NCBI RefSeq assembly: GCF_005434915.1
Contig: NZ_SKCG01000001.1
Location: 868,001 to 932,000, forward strand
From: Aurantiacibacter suaedae
Lineage (GTDB): Bacteria; Pseudomonadota; Alphaproteobacteria; Sphingomonadales; Sphingomonadaceae
Length of the DNA: 64,000 nucleotides
Direction of reading: 5' to 3'
Shown here: piece after piece, positions 10,576 through 19,586 of the stretch
Position numbering within the stretch: the stretch's first letter is position 1
How the letters are laid out: each line of letters opens with the position of its first letter
Made by a program: the position numbers and the translations under genes
Notes under the pieces: generated by a model
Seen by the model: only the letters and a program-made list of their open reading frames with translations
The model's database searches: none
Told to the model about the DNA's origin: nothing

Positions 10576-11136
10576 TTACAGGCCGCGAATGCCGCGGAAG
10601 TCCACATCGACCACCCGGCCGTTTCTCACACGGCAAGTAAAACGGCCCTCGTCCCAGCGATCGTTGCGACCGCGATAACCCGCCCGGTCCCAGCCACGCC
10701 CACGATAATCGTCACGCACCGCAATCCTGCCCTTCACCTCAAATCCGCGCCGGTTCCGGTCGATGTCGCGAATATCGGTAACTTCGGCACGGCTGCCGCT
10801 CCACCGGCGCGCCTGGCGCTCGGTCGCGCGGACGCACTGGTCAATCGCCCTGTCGGCGGTGCGCTGATAGTCATTCCAGCCCCGGCGATCATTGTACCGC
10901 CCATTGTAACGATAGTCGCGATCACGGTTGTTGCGCGAGGAGGCAAGCACGGCGGCAAGGCCCCCGAGCACGGCGACACCGGCAATGATCTCACCGGTCG
11001 AGAGGCCACCGCGATCACGGTCGTTGTGGCGATAGCGTTCCTGCGCGGCGGCAGGGCTGGCAGCAGCCATCGCCATCGCGCCTGCCGCCACGGTGGCAAC
11101 AGCGCCTTTGGCGAGAGCTTTGGAAATGGCGGTCAT
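10576..11136 (-). CDS. Secreted hypothetical protein, paralogue of the adjacent YDR protein
   Basis: 186 residues from the ATG at 11136, which has GAGGAG upstream; a farther in-frame start would place the signal peptide internally. The signal peptide ends ...AAASPAAAQE. It is followed by an Arg/Asp-rich stretch, a hydrophobic glycine-containing segment (STGEIIAGVAVLGGLAAVLA), a Tyr/Arg/Asn-rich region and the cysteine motifs IDQCVRATER and FTCRVRNGRVVDVDF. The last segment resembles the C-terminal half of the neighbour. No enzyme motif. Probably periplasmic or surface-associated. Confidence 0.8.
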   Translation of the reverse strand: MTAISKALAKGAVATVAAGAMAMAAASPAAAQERYRHNDRDRGGLSTGEIIAGVAVLGGLAAVLASSRNNRDRDYRYNGRYNDRRGWNDYQRTADRAIDQCVRATERQARRWSGSRAEVTDIRDIDRNRRGFEVKGRIAVRDDYRGRGWDRAGYRGRNDRWDEGRFTCRVRNGRVVDVDFRGIRGL

Positions 11137-11277
11137 CTGGCTTCTCCTCGGGTGGTTGAGGCCCGATGGCCTCCGATACCCAAGGTCTAAGCGAGCCACA
11201 GTGAGACGGGACTGAACTTGCGCGTTAGCTGCCGTTCAGCTTTTCAACGCATAACATGAACACCGGTACAGAGAGCC

Positions 11278-11314
11278 AAAAGAAAGGGGCCGGCGCATCT
11301 CTGCCCGGCCCCTT
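11278..11314 (-). terminator. Intrinsic terminator after rplQ
   Basis: On the - strand an eight-base GC stem (GGGGCCGG paired with CCGGCCCC) closes an 11-base loop and is followed by TTTCTTTT. It lies 30 bases past the rplQ stop and marks the end of the alpha operon. Confidence 0.85.
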
Positions 11315-11343
11315 CATGTATATGTCGCTGAGACGACGAGCGC

Positions 11344-11763
11344 TTACGCGTCCTCGTACTCATCCTCGGTCAGCACCGGGCCCGAATCCTGGCCCTTGGC
11401 TTCGACGTCGCGGTCGACCAGCTCGATGTAAGCGATCGGAGCGGCGTCGCTGGCGCGGTAGCCGGCCTTGATGATGCGGGTATAACCACCTTCACGGTTG
11501 GCATAACGCTCGGCCAGAACGTCGAACAGCTTCTTTTCCTGCGCGTCGTCCATCATGCGAGCGTGGGCCAGACGACGGTTCGACAGGCCACCCTTCTTGG
11601 CGAGGGTGATCAGCTTCTCGACGTAGGGGCGAAGTTCCTTGGCCTTCGCCTGGGTGGTGAGGATCTGCTCATGCTTGACCAGAGCCGCCGCCATGTTGCG
11701 GAACATCGCGGTGCGGTGCTGCGACTTGCGGCTAAGCTTACGGCCGGAAATACCGTGACGCAT
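11344..11763 (-). CDS. rplQ: 50S ribosomal protein L17
   Basis: Large-subunit protein near the exit tunnel. 139 residues beginning [17 protein letters not shown], the invariant L17 N-terminus. The C-terminal tail is acidic (LTEDEYEDA) and somewhat longer than the 127-residue E. coli protein. Last gene of the alpha operon, 118 bases after rpoA and directly before an intrinsic terminator. Confidence 0.98.
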   Translation of the reverse strand: MRHGISGRKLSRKSQHRTAMFRNMAAALVKHEQILTTQAKAKELRPYVEKLITLAKKGGLSNRRLAHARMMDDAQEKKLFDVLAERYANREGGYTRIIKAGYRASDAAPIAYIELVDRDVEAKGQDSGPVLTEDEYEDA

Positions 11764-11881
11764 AATTGTCTTCCTTCAGTTCGTAGGGGGGCCGTGTGAG
11801 GTACCCCAATCCCGGTGGCTCTTCAGGGGTGCCACCTTGCCCCATAATCGGCCCCCGGATCGCACCGGAGGCCGTAACTGG

Positions 11882-12937
11882 TTAGCCCAGCAGCTCTTGC
11901 TCGAGCTTCTTGGCCATTTCCTCGATGTTCTCGGGCGGCCAGCCAGGAATGTCCATGCCGAGGCGCAGACCCATGCTGGAGAGCACTTCCTTGATCTCGT
12001 TGAGCGACTTGCGACCGAAGTTCGGCGTGCGCAGCATCTCGGCTTCGGTCTTCTGGACCAGATCGCCGATGTAGATGATGTTGTCGTTCTTGAGGCAGTT
12101 GGCCGAACGCACCGAAAGCTCCAGCTCATCGACCTTCTTGAGCAGGTAACGGTTGAGCTGGTTGGTGTCGCTTTCCTGCGGCTCGGCAGCAACGCCGATC
12201 ATCGCCGACTGCGGCTGCGGAATGCCATCCTCGAAGTGGACGAACAGCGTGAGCTGATCCTGCAGGATGCGCGCGGCATAGGCCACGGCATCTTCCGGGG
12301 TCACGGTGCCATCGGTCTCGACGGTCAGCGAGAGCTTGTCGTAGTCCAGTTCCTGGCCGACGCGGGCGTTCTCGACCTTGTAGCTGACCTGCTTGATCGG
12401 CGAATAGAGCGAGTCGACCGGGATCAGACCGATCGGAGCATCGATCGGGCGGTTCTGCACGGCGGGGACGTAGCCCTTACCCGTGTCAGCGGTCAGCTCC
12501 ATGTTGAGCGTCGCGCCTTCGTCGAGGTGGCAGATCACCAGATCCTTGTTCAGCACTTCGATGTCACCGGTGACGGCGATGTCGCCGGCGGTGACTTCGG
12601 CCGGGCCGGTGACCGAAAGCTGAAGCCGCTTGGGGCCTTCGCCTTCCATCTTCAGCGCGATCTGCTTCACGTTAAGGACGATGTCGGTGACATCCTCGCG
12701 CACACCAGCCAGGCTCGAGAATTCGTGCAGCACGTTCTCGATCTTGATCGAGGTGATGGCGGCACCCTGAAGGCTGGCAAGAAGAACGCGGCGCAGGGCG
12801 TTGCCCAGCGTGAGACCATAGCCGCGCTCAAGCGGCTCTGCGACGAAGGTGGCCTTGCGCTTCTTGTCGCCGCCTTCCTTGATCTCGAGGGTGTTGGGCT
12901 TCTTCAGCTCCTGCCAGTTCTTCATGTTGACGGACAT
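11882..12937 (-). CDS. rpoA: DNA-directed RNA polymerase subunit alpha
   Basis: 351-residue scaffold subunit of RNA polymerase. The N-terminal dimerisation domain contains [17 protein letters not shown]. After a linker, the alpha-CTD has [19 protein letters not shown] and [18 protein letters not shown], the helices that contact UP elements and activators. The start at 12937 has AGGGGAAG upstream; Met5 at 12925 is the alternative. It lies between rpsK (115 bases) and rplQ (118 bases), the usual alpha operon order. The rpsK-rpoA spacer holds a TGGCAG/CTGCCA hairpin at 13019-13036. Confidence 0.98.
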   Translation of the reverse strand: MSVNMKNWQELKKPNTLEIKEGGDKKRKATFVAEPLERGYGLTLGNALRRVLLASLQGAAITSIKIENVLHEFSSLAGVREDVTDIVLNVKQIALKMEGEGPKRLQLSVTGPAEVTAGDIAVTGDIEVLNKDLVICHLDEGATLNMELTADTGKGYVPAVQNRPIDAPIGLIPVDSLYSPIKQVSYKVENARVGQELDYDKLSLTVETDGTVTPEDAVAYAARILQDQLTLFVHFEDGIPQPQSAMIGVAAEPQESDTNQLNRYLLKKVDELELSVRSANCLKNDNIIYIGDLVQKTEAEMLRTPNFGRKSLNEIKEVLSSMGLRLGMDIPGWPPENIEEMAKKLEQELLG

Positions 12938-13052
12938 GGACTTCCCCTAAAGGTTCGTATTGGCGGCAAAGGCCGCGAACGCCGGAGAGCGCCGCGGCCG
13001 ATGCGAAAAAGTGTGGTGTGGCAGGAGGCCCTGCCACGGGGCACAAGTTCGA

Positions 13053-13442
13053 TCAGACGCGACGACGCTTGGACGGCCGGACCCCGTTGTGCGGGATCGG
13101 GGTTACGTCGCGGATCGAGGTAATCGTGAAGCCCACGGCCTGGAGGGCACGCAGCGCGCTCTCACGGCCCGAGCCCGGACCCTTGATCTCCACCTCGAGG
13201 GTGCGCACGCCATGCTCGGCAGCTTTCTTACCGGCATCGTCGGCAGCAACCTGAGCGGCATAGGGAGTCGACTTGCGGCTGCCCTTGAAGCCCATCATGC
13301 CGGCGCTGGACCAGCTGATCGCATTGCCTTGCGCATCGGTGATGGTGATCATGGTGTTGTTAAAGCTGGCGTTGACGTGGGCAACACCACTCGAAATGTT
13401 CTTCTTGTCGCGGCGCCGGATACGGCCTGGTTCGCGTGCCAT
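13053..13442 (-). CDS. rpsK: 30S ribosomal protein S11
   Basis: Small-subunit platform protein, 129 residues, with [18 protein letters not shown] near the start, [17 protein letters not shown] in the middle and the basic C-terminus [13 protein letters not shown], all typical. It lies 55 bases after rpsM and before rpoA. The conserved N of the S11 isoaspartate site is within the DVTPIPHNG region. Confidence 0.98.
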   Translation of the reverse strand: MAREPGRIRRRDKKNISSGVAHVNASFNNTMITITDAQGNAISWSSAGMMGFKGSRKSTPYAAQVAADDAGKKAAEHGVRTLEVEIKGPGSGRESALRALQAVGFTITSIRDVTPIPHNGVRPSKRRRV

Positions 13443-13497
13443 TGTTCTGATTCCTCGTATTGGGACAGAAGGGAAAAGCTTGGGCTAAAAGCCTAGC

Positions 13498-13866
13498 TTA
13501 CTTCTTCTTGCCAGCGATCGGCTTGGCCTTGCCCTTGCGGGTGCGGGCATTGGTGTGAGTGCGCTGGCCGCGCACCGGCAGGCCGTTGCGATGACGCAGG
13601 CCGCGATAGCACTTGAGGTCCATCAGGCGCTTGATGTTCATAGCGGTGTCGCGACGAAGGTCACCTTCAACCGTATATTCGCCGTCGATCGTTTCGCGAA
13701 TCTGCAGGACCTCGGCGTCCGTCAGATCCTGAACGCGGCGCGAGGCATCGATGCCCAGCTTTTCCGCAATCGCTTTGGCGGTCGTCGGACCAATACCGTG
13801 AATGTAGGTAAGCGCGATGATAACACGCTTGTTGGTGGGGATGTTTACCCCTGCAATACGAGCCAC
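13498..13866 (-). CDS. rpsM: 30S ribosomal protein S13
   Basis: Head protein that contacts the P-site tRNA and L5. 122 residues starting [14 protein letters not shown] and ending with the basic tail [11 protein letters not shown]. The start codon is GTG, preceded by GGAGAAG. First gene of the alpha operon here; a 309-base spacer with two promoters separates it from adk. Unlike E. coli, no rpmJ precedes it. Confidence 0.98.
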   Translation of the reverse strand: MARIAGVNIPTNKRVIIALTYIHGIGPTTAKAIAEKLGIDASRRVQDLTDAEVLQIRETIDGEYTVEGDLRRDTAMNIKRLMDLKCYRGLRHRNGLPVRGQRTHTNARTRKGKAKPIAGKKK

Positions 13867-14032
13867 TTACTTCTCCATGCTCCACAGGGGTAACTCCGTT
13901 GCCAAGGCCGCGGCGCCCCTATCTCATAGCTGCAATTATCGCCTGCCCGAAAATCAAATGACTGGGAAATGGACAACCTTGAAAGGAGCCCGCCCCGCAA
14001 CCGATCATTTCGAATGAGACGAATGGACCGCG

Positions 14033-14061
14033 CAGATAGGGTGATTCGCGGAGTACGTCAA
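14033..14061 (-). promoter_or_regulatory. Proximal alpha-operon promoter (P2)
   Basis: On the - strand TTGACG (14056-14061) and TATCTG (14033-14038) are separated by exactly 17 bases. It reads toward rpsM and would start transcription near 14026. The match to the alphaproteobacterial housekeeping consensus is good. Confidence 0.65.
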
Positions 14062-14125
14062 CAGCAGATGAAGGGTCGCCGGAATGTTCCGGACCCGCAA
14101 GACGCGAAGCGCTCTGTTGGTCGGA

Positions 14126-14154
14126 TATATACCCCAAGCGCGGGCCCGCGTCAA
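14126..14154 (-). promoter_or_regulatory. Distal alpha-operon promoter (P1)
   Basis: On the - strand TTGACG (14149-14154) and TATATA (14126-14131) with a 17-base spacer, about 93 bases upstream of P2 and 22 bases past the adk stop. Same -35 hexamer as P2, so two tandem promoters serve rpsM-rpsK-rpoA-rplQ. Confidence 0.65.
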
Positions 14155-14175
14155 AACACGCGGCCCGCACCTGCT

Positions 14176-14823
14176 TCAGCTGGCGAGAACCCGCTCGATC
14201 GACTCGCTGACCTCGTCGATGTCGGCCATGCCGTCGATACGCGTGACAATGCCGCGCGCGTCATAGATCGGCAGGATCGGCGCGGTCTTGGCGCGATACT
14301 CGGTCATGCGCGTGCGCACGGTTTCTTCGTTATCGTCTGGGCGACGCTTGAACTCGGTGCTGCCGCACTTGTCGCAAACACCCTCGGCCTTCGGCTGCTT
14401 GAACGTGTCGTGATAGCCCTCGCCGCAATTGGCGCAGGTGAACCGGCCGGTGATGCGCTCGACCAGAGCGTCTTCGTTGACCTCAAGCTCGATCACATGG
14501 TCGAGCTTCCGGCTGTGCTTGGCGAGCAGCGCATCGAGCGCTTCGGCCTGCGCGCCGGTACGCGGATAGCCGTCGAAGATCGCGCCGGTATCTGCCCCCA
14601 TTGAGGCAAGCTCTTCGTCGATCAGCGCCGAGACGATAGCGTCGGACACCAGCTCGCCGCGGTCCATCACAGCCTTGGCTTCGAGCCCAACAGGCGTCTG
14701 CGCCTTCACGGCTGCCCGGAGCATGTCGCCCGTGGAAAGCTGGCGCATGCCATGTTTGGCCACCAGACGCGCCGCCTGAGTGCCCTTACCCGCGCCCGGA
14801 GGCCCCAAAAGAATAATGTTCAC
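14176..14823 (-). CDS. adk: Adenylate kinase
   Basis: Interconverts ATP+AMP and 2 ADP. 215 residues. P-loop GPPGAGKGT at 7-15, AMP-binding region LSTGDMLRAA, and DGYPRT before the LID. The LID carries four cysteines (Cys130, Cys133, Cys150, Cys153 in CANC...CDKC), so this is the zinc-binding long form. It sits 48 bases after secY, the classical secY-adk linkage of the spc operon's distal end. Confidence 0.97.
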   Translation of the reverse strand: MNIILLGPPGAGKGTQAARLVAKHGMRQLSTGDMLRAAVKAQTPVGLEAKAVMDRGELVSDAIVSALIDEELASMGADTGAIFDGYPRTGAQAEALDALLAKHSRKLDHVIELEVNEDALVERITGRFTCANCGEGYHDTFKQPKAEGVCDKCGSTEFKRRPDDNEETVRTRMTEYRAKTAPILPIYDARGIVTRIDGMADIDEVSESIERVLAS

Positions 14824-14871
14824 GAAAGCCCCCTCACTAACCGGAGCAACCCCACGCCTGAGTCAAAAGAC

Positions 14872-16236
14872 TCAGCGCAGGCGGCCCTTCAACTTGGCCT
14901 TCTTGATAAGGTCGCCGTACTGATGCGCAAGCAGGTGCGATTGAATCTGGCTGATCGTATCCACGGTCACGTTGACCACGATGAGCAGCGACGTACCGCC
15001 AAGGAACAACGGAATGCCCGTCTGCGCGATGCCCCACTCGGGGACCACGCAAACCACCGTCAGATAGATCGCGCCCACAACGGTGATGCGCGTCAGCACA
15101 TAGTCGAGATAATCGGCGGTGCGCTTGCCCGGACGGATGCCGGGTATGAACCCGCCATTCTTCTTAAGGTTCTCCGCCGTATCCTCGGGGTTGAACACCA
15201 CCGCAGTGTAGAAAAAGCAGAAGAAGATGATGCCGACCGCGTAGAGCAGCATATACAGCGGCTGCCCATGGGCGAGATACTGGTTCAGGCTCTGCACGAA
15301 GCCACCGAACTGGCTGCCCGGATCGATCGAATTGCCCGCGAACTGCGTGATCGTCAGCGGCAGCAGCAACAGCGAACTGGCGAAGATCGGCGGGATGACG
15401 CCTGCGGTGTTGAGCTTCAGCGGCAAGTGAGAGCGGTCGGCCTGCATCCCGCCCCGCTCGGTCGCGCGCTTAGGGTACTGGATCAGCAACCGGCGCTGGG
15501 CGCGCTCGAAGAAGCAGATCACCAGGATCAACGCCACGACCATGACCAGGAAGCCGCCGATAACGACCGGGCTGATTGCGCCGGTGCGGCCGCCTTCGAG
15601 TAGGTTCGAGGTGAAGGTAGGAAACTGGGCGACGATGCCCGCCATGATGATCAGCGAAACGCCGTTGCCGATGCCGCGCGAAGTGATCTGCTCACCCAGC
15701 CACAGCAGGAACATGGTGCCGCCGACGAGGTTGATGACGGCAACGATACGGAAGGTCATGCCCGGATCGACCACCGCCTGCAGGCCCGACTGCGCGCCGT
15801 AAGCTTCAAGGCCAGAAGCAAGGAACCAGCCCTGCACCGCACACAGAAACACCGTGCCATAGCGGGTATACTGATTGAGCTTCTTGCGGCCGGCTTCGCC
15901 TTCCTTCTTCAACGCCATCAGCGACGGATGAAGCGAAGCGGCCAGCTGCACCACGATCGAGGCCGTGATGTAGGGCATGACGCCGAGCGCGATGAGACTC
16001 ATGCGCTCAAGCGAACCGCCCGAGAATGTGTTGAACAGATCGAGGATACCGCCGCGCGTCTGGTCATAGAGCGTTTCGAGGATCTGCGGGTTCACACCCG
16101 GTAGCGGCACGAAGCTCATGAAGCGGAACACGATCAGCGCACCGATAGTGAACCAGATGCGCTGCTTGAGTTCTGTCGCCTTGCCGAAGTTGGCAAAGCT
16201 CAGAGATGAGGCGATGTTGTCGGCGCGTGATGCCAT
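14872..16236 (-). CDS. secY: Preprotein translocase subunit SecY
   Basis: Channel-forming subunit of the SecYEG translocon. 454 residues with ten predicted transmembrane helices. Family landmarks include RIWFTIGALIVFRFMSFVPLPGV in TM1, GIGNGVSLIIMAGIV, and the cytoplasmic loop KRATERGGMQADRSHLPLKLN that contacts SecA and ribosomes. The C-terminus ends in GDLIKKAKLKGRLR. Located between rplO and adk as in most bacteria. Confidence 0.98.
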   Translation of the reverse strand: MASRADNIASSLSFANFGKATELKQRIWFTIGALIVFRFMSFVPLPGVNPQILETLYDQTRGGILDLFNTFSGGSLERMSLIALGVMPYITASIVVQLAASLHPSLMALKKEGEAGRKKLNQYTRYGTVFLCAVQGWFLASGLEAYGAQSGLQAVVDPGMTFRIVAVINLVGGTMFLLWLGEQITSRGIGNGVSLIIMAGIVAQFPTFTSNLLEGGRTGAISPVVIGGFLVMVVALILVICFFERAQRRLLIQYPKRATERGGMQADRSHLPLKLNTAGVIPPIFASSLLLLPLTITQFAGNSIDPGSQFGGFVQSLNQYLAHGQPLYMLLYAVGIIFFCFFYTAVVFNPEDTAENLKKNGGFIPGIRPGKRTADYLDYVLTRITVVGAIYLTVVCVVPEWGIAQTGIPLFLGGTSLLIVVNVTVDTISQIQSHLLAHQYGDLIKKAKLKGRLR

Positions 16237-16300
16237 CGGTTCTGTCTTTTGACTTCCTGACTATCCGGCCCACCCCCTGGCAAGCCCGGCAGGGTAGATA

Positions 16301-16336
16301 GGGGCGCGCCGGCTCTTTGTCGAACCCGCGCGCCCC
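16301..16336. repeat. Inverted repeat in the rplO-secY spacer
   Basis: Perfect nine-base inverted repeat (GGGGCGCGC at 16301-16309, complement at 16328-16336) in the 109-base spacer. It would form a GC hairpin before secY. No T-run follows on either strand, so an mRNA stability or translation-control role is only inferred. Confidence 0.5.
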
Positions 16337-16345
16337 TTAAAGCGG

Positions 16346-16870
16346 TTATTTCGCGCGCGCAGCCTTGTTGGCTTCGGCGCGAGCAGCCTTCTTTTCGTGC
16401 TCGGGAGCACCACGGTCGATCACCTCGACCGAGCCGCCAGCCTTCTCGACCGCGGCAACCGCGCCCTTCGAGGCACCGGCAACCTTGAAGGTCAGCTTGG
16501 CGGTGATTTCGCCCTTGCCGAGCAGACGCACGCCGTCCTTGCCGCCACGGGCAATGCCAGCGGCCTTCAACGCTGCGTGATCGATGGTCGCCTTGGCGTC
16601 GAGCTTGCCGGCGTCGACCAGCGCCTGGATCTGGCCCAGGTTGGCCTCGGCATAGTCCGTGCCGAACGGATTGTTGAAGCCGCGCTTCGGGATCCGCATG
16701 TGGAGCGGCATCTGGCCGCCTTCGAAGCCCTTCACGGCCACGCCCGAGCGGCTCTTCTGGCCCTTCTGGCCACGGCCCGAGGTCTTGCCCTTGCCCGAGC
16801 CGATGCCACGGCCCACGCGGATACGGCCCTTGCGGGCACCGTCGTTGTCACGGATGTCTGAGAGTTTCAT
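16346..16870 (-). CDS. rplO: 50S ribosomal protein L15
   Basis: 174 residues from the ATG at 16870 ([20 protein letters not shown]). It contains the typical glycine-rich basic loop [24 protein letters not shown] and [17 protein letters not shown]. The C-terminal tail ([17 protein letters not shown]) is longer than in E. coli. An upstream in-frame start would add 23 non-family residues and is rejected. Confidence 0.98.
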   Translation of the reverse strand: MKLSDIRDNDGARKGRIRVGRGIGSGKGKTSGRGQKGQKSRSGVAVKGFEGGQMPLHMRIPKRGFNNPFGTDYAEANLGQIQALVDAGKLDAKATIDHAALKAAGIARGGKDGVRLLGKGEITAKLTFKVAGASKGAVAAVEKAGGSVEVIDRGAPEHEKKAARAEANKAARAK

Positions 16871-16901
16871 AGTCTTGCACTCGCTTTCGCTTTGTTCGCG
16901 C

Positions 16902-16937
16902 CAAAAGAAAGGTGGCCCGGTACGCGCCCGGGCCACC
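16902..16937 (-). terminator. Terminator-like hairpin between rpmD and rplO
   Basis: Perfect ten-base stem (GGTGGCCCGG paired with CCGGGCCACC) with a seven-base loop, followed on the - strand by TTTCTTTTG. Same tail as the terminator after rplQ, but it lies inside the spc operon, about 30 bases upstream of rplO. It should partly terminate or attenuate transcription into rplO-secY-adk. Confidence 0.7.
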
Positions 16938-16963
16938 ATTTGTCAATTATAGCCTTGCGATCG

Positions 16964-17143
16964 TCAGTCTTCGACGATCTGCACCATGTGCGGCAGCTTG
17001 CGGATCGCACCGCGCACTTCCGGGGTGTCCTCGCGTTCCACCACCTTGTGCATCTTGTTCAGCCCGAGGCCGATCAGGATCTTGCGCTGGCTTTCCGGAC
17101 GACGGATCGGCGAACCGATCTGCTTGATCTTGATAGTCGCCAT
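16964..17143 (-). CDS. rpmD: 50S ribosomal protein L30
   Basis: 59 residues, too short for many ORF callers. It reads [20 protein letters not shown] and continues through [18 protein letters not shown], the L30 signature, ending PHMVQIVED. It lies five bases after rpsE and before rplO, exactly where rpmD belongs in the spc operon. Confidence 0.96.
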   Translation of the reverse strand: MATIKIKQIGSPIRRPESQRKILIGLGLNKMHKVVEREDTPEVRGAIRKLPHMVQIVED

Positions 17144-17148
17144 CAGAC

Positions 17149-17952
17149 TTACTCCGCGATAGCAGCAGCTTCGGCTTCTGCCTCAGCTTCACTGACCTGA
17201 CCGCCCCGACCAAGAAGGTCGGCGACCTTCTTGCCACGACGCATCGCAACCGACTTCGGAGAAGACTGGTTGGTGAGCGCGTCGAAGGTGGCGCGGATCA
17301 TGTTGTAGGGGTTCGAGGTGCCGATCGACTTGGTGACCACGTCGGCCACACCAAGGCTTTCGAACACGGCGCGCATCGGACCGCCCGCGATGATGCCGGT
17401 GCCCGGAGGCGCCGAACGCACGTTGACCTTGCCAGCGCCGAAGTGGCCCTTGCCGTCGTGGTGCAGCGTGCGGCCTTCCTTCAGCGGCACGCGGATCATC
17501 TTCTTCTTGGCAGCGGCAGTCGCCTTGTTGATGGCTTCCGGCACTTCGCGAGCCTTGCCGTGGCCGAAGCCCACGCGGCCCTTGCCGTCACCAACCACGA
17601 CCAGCGCGGCGAAACCGAAGCGCTTACCGCCCTTCACCACCTTGGCGACGCGGTTGATGTGGACGAGCTTCTCGATCAGCTCTTCGCCATCATCGTCACC
17701 GCCGCGACGGTCATCACGACCGCGACCACGGCCACGGCCATCACGGCCGCCGTCGCGGCCACCGCGACCACCACGATCACCGCCGCGACCGCCACGGCCA
17801 CGACCGCCCGACGCTTCGCGCGCCTGGCCGTCAGTAGCACCGGCTGCCGACTGGTTCTCACCAGCTTCGCTCGGCGCGGTGGTCGGCGTCGGGGTCGAGC
17901 CGGCGTTGTCTACCACGGGCGTTTCCGCGTTGTTGTTTTCATCAGCCATCAT
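17149..17952 (-). CDS. rpsE: 30S ribosomal protein S5 with Arg/Gly-rich N-terminal extension
   Basis: Residues from about 90 onward are a normal S5: [19 protein letters not shown] (double-stranded RNA-binding fold), [15 protein letters not shown] and [12 protein letters not shown], then the second domain with [15 protein letters not shown]. In front is an extension: about 45 acidic/Pro/Ala residues, then about 45 of RGG/RGR repeats. E. coli S5 is only 167 residues against 267 here. The start (17952, or 17949 since two ATGs are adjacent) overlaps the rplR stop. I recall similar RGG extensions in other sphingomonads. Confidence 0.97.
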   Translation of the reverse strand: MMADENNNAETPVVDNAGSTPTPTTAPSEAGENQSAAGATDGQAREASGGRGRGGRGGDRGGRGGRDGGRDGRGRGRGRDDRRGGDDDGEELIEKLVHINRVAKVVKGGKRFGFAALVVVGDGKGRVGFGHGKAREVPEAINKATAAAKKKMIRVPLKEGRTLHHDGKGHFGAGKVNVRSAPPGTGIIAGGPMRAVFESLGVADVVTKSIGTSNPYNMIRATFDALTNQSSPKSVAMRRGKKVADLLGRGGQVSEAEAEAEAAAIAE

Positions 17953-18296
17953 CAGAACTCCAGCCCGCCTTCACGAGCGGCATCGGCCAGCGCCTTGACG
18001 CGGCCATGGAACAGGAACCCGCCGCGATCGAACACGACAGTGGTCACGCCAGCCTTCTTGGCCGCAGCGGCAATGTCCTTGCCGACCTGTTCGGCGGCGG
18101 AGACATTGGCACCCGAAGCCTTGCCACCGAGTGTGGAGGCAGCGGCAACGGTACGACCATCGGCATCGTCGATGATCTGGGCGTAGATGTGCTTGCCGGT
18201 GCGGTGCACGGACAAACGCGGCTTGCCGCCGGCGCGGGCGCGCAGGGCCGTGCGGACACGGCGACGACGACGTTCGAAAAGGGATAGCTTTGCCAT
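17952..18296 (-). CDS. rplR: 50S ribosomal protein L18
   Basis: 5S rRNA-binding protein of the central protuberance. 114 residues from the ATG at 18296 ([20 protein letters not shown]). Contains the family stretch [21 protein letters not shown] and ends [25 protein letters not shown]. The start is one base after the rplF stop, and the stop overlaps the rpsE start. Confidence 0.97.
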   Translation of the reverse strand: MAKLSLFERRRRRVRTALRARAGGKPRLSVHRTGKHIYAQIIDDADGRTVAAASTLGGKASGANVSAAEQVGKDIAAAAKKAGVTTVVFDRGGFLFHGRVKALADAAREGGLEF

Positions 18297-18297
18297 C

Positions 18298-18831
18298 TTA
18301 CTTCTTCTTCCCTTCCTTGCGGAAGATATACTCACCGCGATACTTCACACCCTTGCCCTTGTAGGGCTCAGGCTTGCGCCACTCGCGAATTTCGGCAGCG
18401 AACTGGCCGACCTTCTGCTTGTCGATACCCGAGATCTCGACCGTGGTCTGATCGGGGGTCTTCACCTCAATGCCTTCCGGCACATCGAGATCGACGTCAT
18501 GCGAGAAACCGAGCTGCAGCTTCAGGGTCTTGCCCTGCATGTTCGCGCGGTAACCGACGCCAGCGATTTCGAGAACCTTTGAGAAGCCGTCGGTGACGCC
18601 TTCCACCAGGTTCGACACCAGCGTGCGCTGCATGCCCCAGTGGGAACGCGCAGGCTTGCTGTTGTTGGCCGGCTTGACCGAAATCTCGCCGTCCTCGATC
18701 GTGTAGGTGATGAGGTCCGAAGTGCTCATCGAGAGGGTGCCCTTGGGGCCCTTCACGATCAGCGAACCATTTTCGATAGTGGCCGTCACCCCGCTCGGGA
18801 TCGCCACCGACCTTTTGCCGATGCGGCTCAT
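18298..18831 (-). CDS. rplF: 50S ribosomal protein L6
   Basis: 177 residues beginning [15 protein letters not shown], with [21 protein letters not shown] at the domain boundary and the conserved C-terminus [20 protein letters not shown]. Two tandem alpha/beta domains bind 23S rRNA helix 97 near the GTPase centre. Its start overlaps the rpsH stop by one base. Confidence 0.98.
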   Translation of the reverse strand: MSRIGKRSVAIPSGVTATIENGSLIVKGPKGTLSMSTSDLITYTIEDGEISVKPANNSKPARSHWGMQRTLVSNLVEGVTDGFSKVLEIAGVGYRANMQGKTLKLQLGFSHDVDLDVPEGIEVKTPDQTTVEISGIDKQKVGQFAAEIREWRKPEPYKGKGVKYRGEYIFRKEGKKK

Positions 18832-19226
18832 CAGAACACCTCCGCCAGCACTTCGCCGCCGACGTTCTGCGTGCGGGCTTCGGCATCCGAAAGCACACCG
18901 CGAGGCGTCGAGACGATGGTGATGCCAAGGCCGTTGCGGATGCTCGGGAGTTCCTTCGAACCCGAGTAGACGCGGCGGCCCGGCTTGGAGACACGGGCAA
19001 CGTGCTTGATCGCAGGTTCGCCCTCGAAATACTTCAGCTCGATGCGCAGCGCCTTGTGCACGCCGCTGCTGTCTTCGCTGTAGCCACGGATATAGCCCTC
19101 GCGCTGAAGCACCTCGAGCACGTTGGCACGCAGCTTCGACGCCGGCGACAGGACGGAGTCCTTCTTCGCGCGCTGGCCGTTGCGGATACGGGTGAGCATA
19201 TCACCCAGGGGATCGGTCAATGCCAT
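18831..19226 (-). CDS. rpsH: 30S ribosomal protein S8
   Basis: 131 residues, starting [17 protein letters not shown] and ending [20 protein letters not shown]-type C-terminus. Binds the central domain of 16S rRNA and in E. coli represses the spc operon by binding near rplE. I did not identify an S8-like RNA target here. Twelve bases after rpsN. Confidence 0.98.
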   Translation of the reverse strand: MALTDPLGDMLTRIRNGQRAKKDSVLSPASKLRANVLEVLQREGYIRGYSEDSSGVHKALRIELKYFEGEPAIKHVARVSKPGRRVYSGSKELPSIRNGLGITIVSTPRGVLSDAEARTQNVGGEVLAEVF

Positions 19227-19238
19227 CTCTCTAGGTCC

Positions 19239-19544
19239 TTACCAGCTCGACTTGGTGACGCCGGGGATCATGCCCTTGTTGGCAAGATCGCGAAGCTCGA
19301 TACGGCACAGGCCGAACTTGCGGTAGTAACCGCGCGGGCGGCCGGTGGTGTTGCAGCGGTTGCGCACCCGGGTCGGGTTCGCGTTGCGCGGCAGTTCGGC
19401 CATCTTGAGGCGGGCCATCAGGCGCTCGGTCTCGTCGAGCGACTCATCGTCGGCAATCGCCTTCAGCTTAGCATACTTTGCGGCATACTTCTGAACGAGC
19501 TGCTTGCGCTTCTCGTTCTTGTTGATGGAACTCAGTTTCGCCAT
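19239..19544 (-). CDS. rpsN: 30S ribosomal protein S14 (zinc-free long form)
   Basis: 101 residues, the long form that lacks the two CxxC zinc pairs of the 61-residue type. [22 protein letters not shown] and the C-terminus [11 protein letters not shown] are diagnostic. Head-domain protein near the A and P sites. Located between rplE and rpsH. Confidence 0.98.
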   Translation of the reverse strand: MAKLSSINKNEKRKQLVQKYAAKYAKLKAIADDESLDETERLMARLKMAELPRNANPTRVRNRCNTTGRPRGYYRKFGLCRIELRDLANKGMIPGVTKSSW

Positions 19545-19586
19545 TGGACTTAAGCTCTCTCTTTTCTCAGCTTGCGGGGCGACGGC

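Larger units (their letters stand above)
13867..14175 (-). other. adk-rpsM spacer (promoter region of the alpha operon)
   Basis: 309 bases without a credible gene. The short reading frames inside have no ribosome binding site or recognisable protein. The region holds two sigma70-type promoters reading toward rpsM and, between them, the palindrome CCGGAANNTTCCGG around 14077-14092, which could be an operator or a transcript hairpin. The leader from the nearer promoter to rpsM is about 160 bases and has no obvious terminator. Confidence 0.6.

Noticed and set aside
13919-14170. 83-residue reading frame in the adk-rpsM spacer
   Set aside because: No ribosome binding site or family similarity, and it covers two promoters that serve rpsM.
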